Source of the DNA: Defluviitaleaceae bacterium
Lineage (GTDB): Bacteria; Bacillota; Clostridia; Lachnospirales; WQUN01
DNA length: 9,238 nt
Reading direction: 5' to 3'
Assembly: GCA_009783395.1 (NCBI GenBank)
Contig: WRHA01000340.1
Location: 1-9,238 of the forward strand
The position numbers and the translations under genes were made by a program. Positions within the stretch are counted from its first letter, which is position 1; each line of letters starts with the position of its first letter. The notes beneath the pieces were generated by a model. That model did not search any database. It saw nothing but the letters and a program-made list of their open reading frames with translations, and had not been told where the DNA came from. Shown piece after piece: positions 1 to 5,906 of the stretch.

Positions 1-21
1 TGCGTAAACCCTTATTGAAAT

Positions 22-82
22 GTGCAAATTGAATGGTGGTGAATTGCAATTTGAAATGAGCAAACACCATTTGAATTTGCAC
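22..82. repeat. Long imperfect inverted repeat
   Basis: GTGCAAATT (22-30) pairs with AATTTGCAC (74-82), and ATGGTG (33-38) pairs with CACCAT (65-70), separated by a small internal loop (GA against TTG). That gives 15 paired positions. The loop holds the palindrome AATTGCAATT at 42-51. The role is unknown: cruciform, protein-binding site or RNA stem are all possible. Confidence 0.75.
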
Positions 83-147
83 TAACGCCCCAAATTTATA
101 AGCGCACTCATAATTTGAATTACTGATTCTAGTAGCGGAACGCTTAA

Positions 148-171
148 CAAAATGTGCGCAGCAACATTTTG
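148..171. repeat. Hairpin, 8-bp perfect stem
   Basis: CAAAATGT (148-155) pairs with ACATTTTG (164-171) around an 8-nt loop. It directly precedes the stronger hairpin at 173-211, so the two form a stacked series with the tandem units that follow. Neither strand shows a T-run suited to a terminator. Confidence 0.6.
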
Positions 172-172
172 A

Positions 173-211
173 ATTTGCATAATTGTGAAGCGAAGCGAAC
201 AATTTGCAAAT
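173..211. repeat. Strong hairpin, 13 bp with one bulge
   Basis: ATTTGCA (173-179) and AATTGT (181-186) pair with ACAATT (199-204) and TGCAAAT (205-211), with T180 bulged. The 12-nt loop is GAAGCGAAGCGA, itself a repeat of GAAGC/GAAGCGA. It lies immediately before the first tandem unit and probably belongs to the same structure. Confidence 0.8.
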
Positions 212-278
212 GGGGTCGTGGGGTGAAACCCTGCGCAAGCCGTATGTGTGTGCGCACATACACTGCTTGCGCATATAC
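212..278. repeat. Tandem structured unit, copy 1
   Basis: The unit opens with GGGGTCG, then a small hairpin GGGT-gaa-ACCC (221-231). Next comes an outer stem GCGCAAGC (233-240) with GCTTGCGC (265-272) enclosing an inner stem GTATGTG (242-248) with CACATAC (255-261). It ends in ATATAC. The same architecture recurs at 293-355 with different stem sequences. The strand of any transcript is unknown; for the neighbouring RT it would be the minus strand. Confidence 0.75.
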
Positions 279-292
279 GATGAATTGGATTT

Positions 293-355
293 GGGGTCGA
301 GGGAACTCCCTCGCAAGCGGCTGTGTGGTAACACAGACATTGCTTGCCCGTATAC
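293..355. repeat. Tandem structured unit, copy 2
   Basis: The unit again opens with GGGGTCG. The first hairpin is CGAGGG (298-303) with CCCTCG (308-313). The outer stem is GCAAGC (313-318) with GCTTGC (342-347), and the inner stem is CTGTGT (321-326) with ACACAG (331-336) around a GGTA loop. It ends in GTATAC. Compared with copy 1, both arms of the small and inner stems changed together, which is the pattern expected when pairing rather than sequence is selected. Confidence 0.75.
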
Positions 356-421
356 TCCGCAATCTTTGACTGACATCCCAAAACACAGCAAAATCAACAT
401 TTATTATCTACTGCAACATCG

Positions 422-1699
422 CTACTTTTCAACCCCATCTTTTATTGCATTAGCAATTTTTCGTTTATGGTGCTTGATAAGTGAATTTGCAACCGGGTCA
501 TTCAACTTCAATCTATGTGTCGCTCTCTTGGCGTAGTCGATGAAAGTTTGCTGCTCGTCATTCGTGGAATAAATTCTATACAAATTTTTTGCTGTGATAT
601 GCTTACCGGTGGGTGAAATCCAATTTCGTTTACCGATATGCCGCGCTTTTCTCCGCATACGGTAATAATATTTGGTCGTTGATTTAGTGCGCAATTTTAT
701 ATCTGTACCGTCAAAAATAAACCCAAGATAGTCCAGTGTTGTAGGCTTATTTTCCGGAAATGATGCAAAAGAACCGTTGTTGAAAATCATCAAATTTGTT
801 TTATCCTCATGTAATTCGACAAGTTCATGCTTATCTTGAAAATACGATAACACTTTATCTTTATATTCAGCAGCGGCATTATCGTTTTCATAAGGCAGCA
901 CAATAATAAAATCATCGGAATATCGCATATAAATTCCGTCATGCTCGGCAACGAAATTATTCAAATCAACATCCATATCAAGCATATATACATTGGAAAG
1001 TATAGCACTAATGGGTGAGCCTTGAGGAATACCGATACCGGAGCGATTTACTGTGAAATGTTTTTTACCGCTCCGAAACTGTTCCTTTGTCATTAGCACA
1101 CCTTGTTTTTGGCGGTTTAGTTTTGTGCGAATACCTCGTTCCGTTATTTTGTGGCCGCAATGCTCTACTATTGATTTCCAATCCCAACTTGCAAACTGCG
1201 TAATATTTTTGAAAACTGCATAATGGTCTGCCGGTAACTCGTCCACTTCCATTAAATTGCAAATCATTGATTTCAAATATTTGTGATTCAGCCTGCCGAA
1301 GAAATTTGTAAAATCTCCAACCAGTACCAAGCAATGTTCCTTTTTCCTAATGGCATCAAATGCAGTCTTAGCAAAATCTATATTGTTTTGGTTTAGATTG
1401 TCACGGTAAGCGATTGAAACATTAGCCGTTCCGAGTGCAGCAACTCGTTGATTATATTTTTGATTCAACAAGAAGGCGTATCGTTGATAAACACAACGGT
1501 CTAAGTGAGCGCAATAATATAGCTCTCTCGGTTTTTGGGGTTTTCCAAAACGTCTATGATTTTTTGTGAAATGCACGAAGGGATAAAATCGGTGAGTTGC
1601 GATATTGCGCTCATTCATCACATAGTCACGTATTGTCGGCAATGCTAACGACACCCTTTTGTCGAAATGTGCGTAGGATTTCGTGTCGTTATGTAACAA
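422..1699 (-). CDS. Stand-alone reverse transcriptase, defence (UG/DRT)-like
   Basis: This is an RNA-directed DNA polymerase of the group II/retron-like superfamily. With the start chosen here (TTG at 1699, 425 aa), the catalytic palm motifs are in order: motif A VGDFTNFF with Asp about 129, motif B IPQGSPIS about 224-231, motif C YSDD about 260-263, and the later LGFIF about 325-329. There is no intron maturase or endonuclease domain; the last 90 residues are a basic helical tail. The Gln in PQGSP argues against a diversity-generating retroelement RT. The N-terminal FYPFVHF and the HLDRCVYQRYAFLLN block resemble, from memory, unknown-group RTs that act in phage defence, but I cannot assign a subtype. 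The start is uncertain: the frame stays open to 1864 (TTG); a TTG at 1795 has a GGGGG ribosome site but sits in a T-run; the first ATG is at 1618 without a ribosome site. Conservation seems to begin near SYAHFD, which favours 1699. A structured leader lies upstream. Confidence 0.85.
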   Translation of the reverse strand: MLHNDTKSYAHFDKRVSLALPTIRDYVMNERNIATHRFYPFVHFTKNHRRFGKPQKPRELYYCAHLDRCVYQRYAFLLNQKYNQRVAALGTANVSIAYRDNLNQNNIDFAKTAFDAIRKKEHCLVLVGDFTNFFGRLNHKYLKSMICNLMEVDELPADHYAVFKNITQFASWDWKSIVEHCGHKITERGIRTKLNRQKQGVLMTKEQFRSGKKHFTVNRSGIGIPQGSPISAILSNVYMLDMDVDLNNFVAEHDGIYMRYSDDFIIVLPYENDNAAAEYKDKVLSYFQDKHELVELHEDKTNLMIFNNGSFASFPENKPTTLDYLGFIFDGTDIKLRTKSTTKYYYRMRRKARHIGKRNWISPTGKHITAKNLYRIYSTNDEQQTFIDYAKRATHRLKLNDPVANSLIKHHKRKIANAIKDGVEK

Positions 1700-1740
1700 A
1701 ACAAAGCGAACCCACGCTTCACATAAAGCGTTAGATTCGC
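1695..1740 (-). terminator. Second terminator-like hairpin just before the preferred RT start
   Basis: On the minus strand GCGAA (1740-1736) pairs with TTCGC (1710-1706) and ACGCTT (1731-1726) pairs with AAGCGT (1719-1714), with a 6-nt loop and a small internal loop. TTTGTTTTGTT follows (1705-1695). The preferred RT start codon at 1699 lies within this T-rich tract, so the hairpin could hide the ribosome site or end an ncRNA. Confidence 0.45.
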
Positions 1741-1793
1741 AGGTTTCACAAGGTATTTGCAAAGCGCATGAACTATATTCCTTGTTGCGATTC

Positions 1794-1836
1794 AAAAAAA
1801 TACCCCCAAAATGCAAGATGCCTACGAGTATGGGGG
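1794..1836 (-). terminator. Intrinsic terminator-like hairpin with T7, before the RT
   Basis: Read on the minus strand, CCCCCA (1836-1831) pairs with TGGGGG (1808-1803) and is followed by TA and seven T (1800-1794). The loop is 22 nt, long for a terminator. The pairing shares bases with the competing GGGA/TCCC pair (1846-1843/1837-1834), and its loop contains the 3' arm of the 1819-1860 stem, so it could form a pseudoknot or switch between two states. Confidence 0.5.
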
Positions 1837-1906
1837 ATAACGTCCCTAATCTCGCAGGCAACAAACATGAACGTTGTTATCCAATTGTGCATGTGATACT
1901 GTACCA

Positions 1907-1915
1907 TGTTATAAT
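1907..1915 (+). promoter_or_regulatory. Extended -10 promoter for the small ORF
   Basis: TGTTATAAT matches the extended -10 consensus (TGnTATAAT) exactly. A weak -35, TTGTGC at 1885-1890, would have a 19-bp spacer. The -10 sits inside the imperfect palindrome CCATGTTATAATAACAATGG (1904-1923), which could be an operator. The predicted start near 1922 leaves a leader just long enough for the AGGAG at 1926-1930. Confidence 0.6.
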
Positions 1916-1940
1916 AACAATGGATAGGAGTGTGATTCTC

Positions 1941-2057
1941 ATGTCGCAACCAACCCAAGACATCTTCACCTTACAGGCGTTGTTCCTGTTGATGGCAATA
2001 ATTCTTAATTATGGCTTGACAGAAATACTCCGCATCTTTCACCAACATGAAAGGTAA
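1941..2057 (+). CDS. Small hydrophobic protein (38 aa), possible type I toxin-like
   Basis: ATG at 1941 is preceded by AGGAG (1926-1930, 10-nt spacing) and an extended -10 promoter. The product is one predicted membrane helix, about residues 9-26 (FTLQALFLLMAIILNYGL), followed by a tail ending FHQHER. Size, single helix and polar/charged tail are like type I toxins of Firmicutes, but I recognise no specific family. A minus-strand promoter at 2062-2090 would make RNA antisense to this gene from near its stop codon, the arrangement of toxin/antisense pairs. The alternative is a chance ORF opposite an RT-associated RNA. It lies between the RT and the R-M operon. Confidence 0.42.
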   Translation: MSQPTQDIFTLQALFLLMAIILNYGLTEILRIFHQHER

Positions 2058-2061
2058 TCCA

Positions 2062-2090
2062 AGGGTAACATAAGTTGTACTGGTTGTCAA
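2062..2090 (-). promoter_or_regulatory. Minus-strand sigma-70 promoter toward the RT
   Basis: On the minus strand a perfect -35 TTGACA (2090-2085) is followed after 17 bp by TACCCT (2067-2062), preceded by an extended TGT. The -10 matches the consensus at only three of six positions, but the -35, spacing and extended element are good. Transcription would start near 2055, run antisense to the 38-aa ORF and continue to the RT. Confidence 0.5.
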
Positions 2091-2137
2091 GAGCAATTTT
2101 AGCGCGATGTTTGCTTTGGCAATATTAAAATTTGCTC
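2091..2137. repeat. Inverted repeat between divergent promoters
   Basis: GAGCAATTTTA (2091-2101) pairs with TAAAATTTGCTC (2126-2137) with one bulged base and a 24-nt spacer. It starts directly next to the minus-strand -35 and ends 14 bp before the R-M -35. That position suits an operator for the HTH regulator encoded at 2203; it could also be a transcript hairpin for the small ORF. Confidence 0.55.
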
Positions 2138-2151
2138 CGACAAATTTATTC

Positions 2152-2180
2152 TTGATTATGCAATTCGTTTGCGGTATAAT
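2152..2180 (+). promoter_or_regulatory. Promoter of the R-M operon
   Basis: TTGATT (2152-2157), a 17-bp spacer and a perfect TATAAT (2175-2180). Predicted initiation near 2187 gives a short leader with the ribosome site GAGGTG at 2192-2197 for the HTH gene. No other strong promoter is evident before 5906, so this one may drive all five genes. Confidence 0.75.
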
Positions 2181-2202
2181 TATTGGGGAGCGAGGTGCAA
2201 GT

Positions 2203-2418
2203 ATGGGCAAGACGATGAGTTATAACAAATTATGGAAAACTCTCATTGATAAAGGTATGAATAAAAAAGACTTAAAAAATGCAACCGGCATAAGCACAAC
2301 AGCAATTGCGAAACTCGGCAAGGGTGAGAACGTAATGACTGACACGCTATTAAAAATTTGCGGCGTTCTCGATTGTGATATTTCCGACATATGCGAAGCT
2401 GTAAAAACTGATGAATAA
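2203..2418 (+). CDS. HTH regulator (Cro/CI-like, HTH_26 type) of the R-M operon
   Basis: A 71-aa DNA-binding protein that is essentially one helix-turn-helix domain. It carries the typical SYNKLWKTLIDKGMNKKDL opening, the recognition region GISTTAIAKLGKGE at about residues 29-42, and the closing LLKICGVLDCDISDI. Start: ATG at 2203 has GAGG seven bases upstream, whereas the in-frame ATG at 2215 has no ribosome site. The frame is open further upstream, but that stretch contains the promoter. It lies 15 bp before the first methyltransferase, so it probably controls R-M expression, as small regulators of R-M systems do, and perhaps the divergent RT promoter too. The inverted repeat at 2091-2137 is a candidate binding site. 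Confidence 0.88.
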   Translation: MGKTMSYNKLWKTLIDKGMNKKDLKNATGISTTAIAKLGKGENVMTDTLLKICGVLDCDISDICEAVKTDE

Positions 2419-2433
2419 CAAGGTGATGTTAAT

Positions 2434-3465
2434 ATGAATAAGTTAAAATCCATAGATTTATTTGCCGGGATTGGTGGTATAAGGCTCGGATTTGACCAGG
2501 CCTTTGGAGATACTATTAAAACCGTTTTTATCAGCGAGTGGGACGAAAAGGCACAACAAACATATCGTGCTAACTTTCCGGATTCGGTTGAAATAGCCGG
2601 CGACATCACACAGGTTGATGAAGCCACTATCCCTGCGTTCGATATTTGCTTGGCAGGTTTTCCGTGCCAAGCGTTTAGTCTTGCCGGCGCAAGAAAAGGT
2701 TTTACTGATGATTATAAGGGAATGTCACGAGGCACTCTCTTTTTTGACGTTGCCCGTATTTGCGCACACCACAAGCCCAAAGTGATTTTTTGCGAAAATG
2801 TTAAAGGATTAACTATACACGACAAAGGACGCACCTTCGATATAATCGAGGGTGCAATGAGGACATTGCCGGAGAAGGGATATACTGTCCATGCAAAAGT
2901 GCTGAATAGCAAGGATTATGGCGTTCCACAAAACAGGGAGCGTATTTACATAGTTGCGTTTCGCAATGACATTGATAGTGAAGATTTTGAATTTCCTCAG
3001 CCGACTGATTCAAGCAAGCGCATCAAAGATATATTGGAAGAACAGCCCGTATCTGCAAAATATTATCTGAGCGATGTGTATTTAGAAACATTACGCCGTC
3101 ATCGTGCAAGGCACGAAGCAAAGGGGCATGGGTTTGGTTATGAAGTGCGGGATTGGGAAGATATTGCCGGTGCTATTGTATGCGGCGGCATGGGCAGGGA
3201 ACGAAATCTGTTGGTTGACAAACGGCAAACTGACCTAACTCCTGTGACGAAAATTAAAGGCTCTGTCAACACAGAGGGTATAAGAAAAATGACCCCGCGG
3301 GAATGGGCGCGCTTACAAGGTTACCCCGATAGTTTTGCTTTGACCGTTGCAGATGTACATTTATATAAACAATTTGGAAACTCCGTTTCCGTGCCTGTAA
3401 TAAGTGCCATTGCCAAGCAGATAAAAATCATACTTGATGTATATGAAAAAGGAGCGACTAAATAA
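2434..3465 (+). CDS. DNA (cytosine-5-)-methyltransferase, predicted CCGG-specific (M.HpaII-like)
   Basis: A 343-aa C5 methyltransferase that transfers a methyl group from S-adenosylmethionine to cytosine in its target. Motifs in order: I DLFAGIGG (8-15), IV GFPCQAFS with catalytic Cys79, VI ENVKGL (121-126), VIII QNRERIYIV (166-174), IX RLQGYP (293-298), X FGNSVSVPV (314-322). The target-recognition region, about 215-285, contains GHGFGYEV and GGMGRERN. Specificity is not read from this directly: it is inferred from the adjoining HpaII-family nuclease. Start ATG 2434 has AAGGTGAT six bases upstream. Its stop overlaps the nuclease start by 1 nt (TAATG), so translation is coupled and both proteins are probably made in a fixed ratio. 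Confidence 0.93.
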   Translation: MNKLKSIDLFAGIGGIRLGFDQAFGDTIKTVFISEWDEKAQQTYRANFPDSVEIAGDITQVDEATIPAFDICLAGFPCQAFSLAGARKGFTDDYKGMSRGTLFFDVARICAHHKPKVIFCENVKGLTIHDKGRTFDIIEGAMRTLPEKGYTVHAKVLNSKDYGVPQNRERIYIVAFRNDIDSEDFEFPQPTDSSKRIKDILEEQPVSAKYYLSDVYLETLRRHRARHEAKGHGFGYEVRDWEDIAGAIVCGGMGRERNLLVDKRQTDLTPVTKIKGSVNTEGIRKMTPREWARLQGYPDSFALTVADVHLYKQFGNSVSVPVISAIAKQIKIILDVYEKGATK

Positions 3466-4529
3466 TGGCTATAGAAGTAAATAAGGGTGAGTGGTCAGAA
3501 GGTTACGCTTTCTTAAAATTACTCTCTGATGGAAAGTTGTATGCTGCAGACGAAAACAAGGCGCGTATTCGAGATAAATATTTTCCGATAATTCGTATTT
3601 TGCGTGAAGGTCATGAGTATTTGCCAAATGCCACCAGCTCAAACGTTGATATTTATTTGAATGATGTAAAAATATTAACGTTACCGATGGACGATTTTAA
3701 GGCGGCGGCACAAGATATGTTTATAGACATCGGTCGCCTGTCGAAAGGTAAAGGGTCTTTTGCGATTCCCGAAGCAGAGAAATTCCTCCGTCAAATTGGT
3801 GCAACCACTCCTAAAGCCCCATCAGCTGACAAGGCAGATTTGAATGTCGAAATCCATGATGTGCAGACAGGCTTTCAAAACATTGTTGGATTCAGTATAA
3901 AAAGCGACCTTGGAGCTGCTCCGACTTTGCTAAACCCGGGCAAGACTACGAACTTCACTTTTGAAGTTACTGGATTATCGCCCTCCGATATTACCGATAT
4001 AAATTCCATTGATTCGACTAAAAAAATTATCGATAGAATGAATGCAATTGACGCGGCAGGTGGTGAATTGCTTTTCCACAGCGTTGACAACAAAATTTTT
4101 GAAGAAAATCTTATGATGATTGACAGCCAAATGCCTTTGATTGTTGCGGAAATGCTAAAAGGGTTCTTTTGTAGGCGTACAACGGACTGTGCTGTTCTTG
4201 CCGAAGAAATAGTGCGCATCAACCCGCTGAACCGTCGCAAAGATTTTTATTTCCATAATATCAAAGAGCTTTTATGTGCATCTGCACTTGGTATGAAACC
4301 GGCAACCGAATGGGATGGTGACGATGAAGCGAATGGTGGGTATATTATCGTTAAAACGGATGGTGGTGTTGTTGCATACCATATCGCTAACAGGAAGTTT
4401 TTTAAGGAATATCTGCTCCGCGAAACCCGGCTTGACAGCCCAAGCACATCAAGGTATGGGTACTGTGAGCTTTACAACGAGGGCGGCAAAATTTTCATCA
4501 AGTTAAACTTACAAATACGTTTTAATTAA
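3465..4529 (+). CDS. HpaII-family type II restriction endonuclease (predicted CCGG)
   Basis: A 354-aa protein recognised as HpaII family by its opening NKGEWSEGYAFLKLL (6-20), LYAADENKARIRDKYFPI (25-42), and the central NVEIHDVQ (127-134) followed by VGFSIKSDLGAAPTLLNPG (141-159). The length fits the family. The central block resembles a PD-(D/E)xK nuclease core, with Asp132 and Lys146 as plausible metal-site residues; that assignment is inference. HpaII cuts C^CGG, so this enzyme should cleave unmethylated CCGG in incoming DNA. It lies between the methyltransferase and vsr, overlapping each by 1 nt at TAATG. A GGAG ribosome site lies at 3450-3453, inside the end of the methyltransferase gene. 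No frameshift is seen; the gene appears intact. Confidence 0.88.
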   Translation: MAIEVNKGEWSEGYAFLKLLSDGKLYAADENKARIRDKYFPIIRILREGHEYLPNATSSNVDIYLNDVKILTLPMDDFKAAAQDMFIDIGRLSKGKGSFAIPEAEKFLRQIGATTPKAPSADKADLNVEIHDVQTGFQNIVGFSIKSDLGAAPTLLNPGKTTNFTFEVTGLSPSDITDINSIDSTKKIIDRMNAIDAAGGELLFHSVDNKIFEENLMMIDSQMPLIVAEMLKGFFCRRTTDCAVLAEEIVRINPLNRRKDFYFHNIKELLCASALGMKPATEWDGDDEANGGYIIVKTDGGVVAYHIANRKFFKEYLLRETRLDSPSTSRYGYCELYNEGGKIFIKLNLQIRFN

Positions 4530-4963
4530 TGGACAAGCACACACCGGAACAACGTCGCCGTAACATGCAAGCTGTCAAGAATAAGGATTCGCAAATTGAA
4601 ACTACCTTGCGCCGTGCATTATTCGCAAAAGGTTATCGGTATAGGAAAAATTATGCAAAGGTTGTCGGCAAGCCCGATATTGTTTTCACAAAAGAAAAAA
4701 TCGCCGTATTTTGCGATTCCGAATTTTGGCACGGGCATGATTGGGAAAATCGCAAAGCCGATTTCAAAAGCCGCTGTGATTTTTGGATACCGAAGATAAA
4801 ACGCAACATGGAACGTGACCGTGAAGTGAATTGTCAGCTTGAATCAGAAGGCTATATTGTTCTTCGGTTTTGGGGTAAGCGCATCAAAAGAGAATTGGAC
4901 GTTGTTGTGGCAGAGATTGAAAACGTAATCTCGGAAAGGCGTGGCGCAATGCCCGGGAGGTAA
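4529..4963 (+). CDS. vsr: Very short patch repair endonuclease Vsr
   Basis: A 144-aa strand-specific nicking enzyme that acts 5' of the T in T:G mismatches left when 5-methylcytosine deaminates, and so protects the methylated sites of its partner enzyme. It has the start TPEQRRRNMQAVKNKDSQIE, the catalytic region GKPDIVF (Asp50), then FCDSEFWHGHDW (61-72), and a late MERDREVNCQLESEGYIVLRFW block. Aligned to the E. coli enzyme, Asp50 and Glu24 keep the active-site acids. The Cys that helps hold the structural zinc there is replaced (Glu65), and the active-site His64 position is Asp63, as in many Firmicute homologues as far as I recall. It overlaps the HpaII-like gene by 1 nt. Its last codons contain the ribosome site of the next methyltransferase. 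Confidence 0.92.
   Translation: MDKHTPEQRRRNMQAVKNKDSQIETTLRRALFAKGYRYRKNYAKVVGKPDIVFTKEKIAVFCDSEFWHGHDWENRKADFKSRCDFWIPKIKRNMERDREVNCQLESEGYIVLRFWGKRIKRELDVVVAEIENVISERRGAMPGR
4955..4961 (+). promoter_or_regulatory. Ribosome binding site fixing the second methyltransferase start at TTG
   Basis: GGGAGGT lies in the last codons of vsr, six bases before the TTG at 4968. The upstream in-frame GTG at 4941 has no comparable site. TTG therefore gives a protein starting MRVGSMFAGIGG, the usual distance from start to motif I in this family. Confidence 0.8.
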
Positions 4964-4967
4964 AGTT

Positions 4968-5906
4968 TTGCGAGTAGGCAGTATGTTTGCGGGCATAGGC
5001 GGTATTTGTATCGGATTTAAGCAGGCCAGTGCGGAATTGGTTTGGGCAAATGAACTTGACCGCTACGCCTGTGCGACATATCGCCATAACCTCGGCTCGG
5101 ATTTTCTGATTGAGGGAGATATTCGGCAAGTTCACCTCGATGCGATACCAACATTCGATATTCTGACCGCAGGATTTCCCTGCCAATCGTTTTCTGTTAT
5201 GGGCAATCAACAAGGCTTCGCAGACCCACGCGGCACAATGTATTATGAAATTTTGCGTGTCATTGACAAAGTGAAGCCGGAAATCGTGTTCCTCGAAAAT
5301 GTAAAGAACCTCGTTCAGCATGATAATGGGCGCACATTCATCACTATATACAACACCCTTGCCGAAAGGGGTTACGGCGTAAAGTATTCCGTACAGGGGG
5401 CGCACACCCACGCAAACATTCCGCAATACCGTGACCGAATATTCATCGCCGCATTTCTTGACCATGAGAAGCTCGAAAATTTTTCATTTCCCGATGAAGT
5501 GCCGCTAACGAGAAAAATAAATGATACAATAAGCCGCAATGCGACAGCTGATGAAAAATTTTACTACCGACCGCCAAACCGTTATTACGAAGCACTCAAT
5601 GCTCGAATGACAGACGAAAACGCCATTTATCGCATAGATGACAGCGGTGTTGCAAAAAGAGCATGGGAAATATGCCCTACACTTAAAGCCAATATGGGAA
5701 CATACCACGACCGTGTACCGTTAATCCGAGATGCTTACGGCATACGAAAACTAACACCAGAAGATTGCTTGGCATTGCAAGGTTTCCCAAAATGGTATAA
5801 CTTTACTGATATACCACAAAAAGAAAGATATAAGCAGCTTGGGAATACGGTGTGTGTACCTGTGGTTATGCGGATAGCAAGGAGAATTTTATATATAATG
5901 AAATAA
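4968..5906 (+). CDS. Second DNA (cytosine-5-)-methyltransferase
   Basis: A 312-aa C5 methyltransferase, distinct from the first. Motifs: I MFAGIGG (6-12), IV GFPCQSFS with catalytic Cys72, VI ENVKNL (110-115), VIII QYRDRIFIAAF (153-163), IX LQGFP (270-274), X QLGNTVCVPV (290-299). The target region includes CPTLKANMGTYHDRVPL, unlike that of the first enzyme, so it either recognises another sequence or modifies the same site differently; I cannot tell which. It starts at TTG four bases after the vsr stop and ends the operon. A second methylase beside R, M and Vsr is unusual for a simple HpaII system. It may protect against an unseen nuclease or give fuller methylation of the host. Confidence 0.92.
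   Translation: MRVGSMFAGIGGICIGFKQASAELVWANELDRYACATYRHNLGSDFLIEGDIRQVHLDAIPTFDILTAGFPCQSFSVMGNQQGFADPRGTMYYEILRVIDKVKPEIVFLENVKNLVQHDNGRTFITIYNTLAERGYGVKYSVQGAHTHANIPQYRDRIFIAAFLDHEKLENFSFPDEVPLTRKINDTISRNATADEKFYYRPPNRYYEALNARMTDENAIYRIDDSGVAKRAWEICPTLKANMGTYHDRVPLIRDAYGIRKLTPEDCLALQGFPKWYNFTDIPQKERYKQLGNTVCVPVVMRIARRILYIMK

Larger units (their letters stand above)
1..421. other. Gene-free, hairpin-rich region downstream of the reverse transcriptase
   Basis: I find no credible gene here; open frames on both strands lack ribosome binding sites and protein-like composition. The region is instead full of inverted repeats (22-82, 148-171, 173-211) and two copies of a complex hairpin unit (212-278, 293-355). 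The words TTTGAATT and AATTTGCA recur in the first 210 bases. For the minus-strand RT this would be 3' UTR or a separate RNA; it could also be a DNA-level site such as an origin of transfer. Positions 356-421 are AT-rich and I see nothing definite in them. Confidence 0.7.
1695..2055 (-). ncRNA. Candidate structured leader or ncRNA upstream of the RT
   Basis: A TTGACA promoter at 2062-2090 on the minus strand should start transcription near 2055 and read toward the RT. About 360 nt separate it from the preferred RT start. This stretch carries GGATAAC (1882-1876) pairing with GTTATCC (1842-1836), the 10-bp stem 1851-1860/1819-1828, a hairpin plus seven T at 1794-1836, and a second hairpin plus T-rich tract at 1695-1740. 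One base pair of the 10-bp stem is G-U in minus-strand RNA but C-A in plus-strand RNA, which favours the minus strand. Retrons and several DRT systems place their ncRNA just upstream of the RT, so this is the natural candidate. It could instead be an attenuated 5' leader or an antisense RNA to the small ORF at 1941-2057. No transcript is proven. Confidence 0.45.

Noticed and set aside
212..355. CRISPR array
   Set aside because: There are only two units, the repeats differ in sequence inside their stems, and no unique spacers of regular length are present.
422..1864. Diversity-generating retroelement RT or group II intron
   Set aside because: The RT has PQGSP rather than the DGR-type motif, no template/variable repeat pair was seen, and there is no maturase or endonuclease domain or intron boundary.
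1700..1864. RT protein extended to the TTG at 1864
   Set aside because: The extra residues are Cys-rich and not RT-like, there is no ribosome site at 1864, and the DNA there is made of RNA-type hairpins.
2107..2202. Longer N-terminus for the HTH regulator
   Set aside because: That stretch contains the -35 and -10 of the operon promoter, and the ATG at 2203 has a good ribosome site.
4941..4967. GTG start for the second methyltransferase
   Set aside because: TTG at 4968 has an ideal GGGAGGT site and gives the usual distance to motif I.
4884..5465. Long minus-strand frame opposite vsr and the second methyltransferase
   Set aside because: It is a shadow of two well-supported genes with no ribosome site or recognisable domain.
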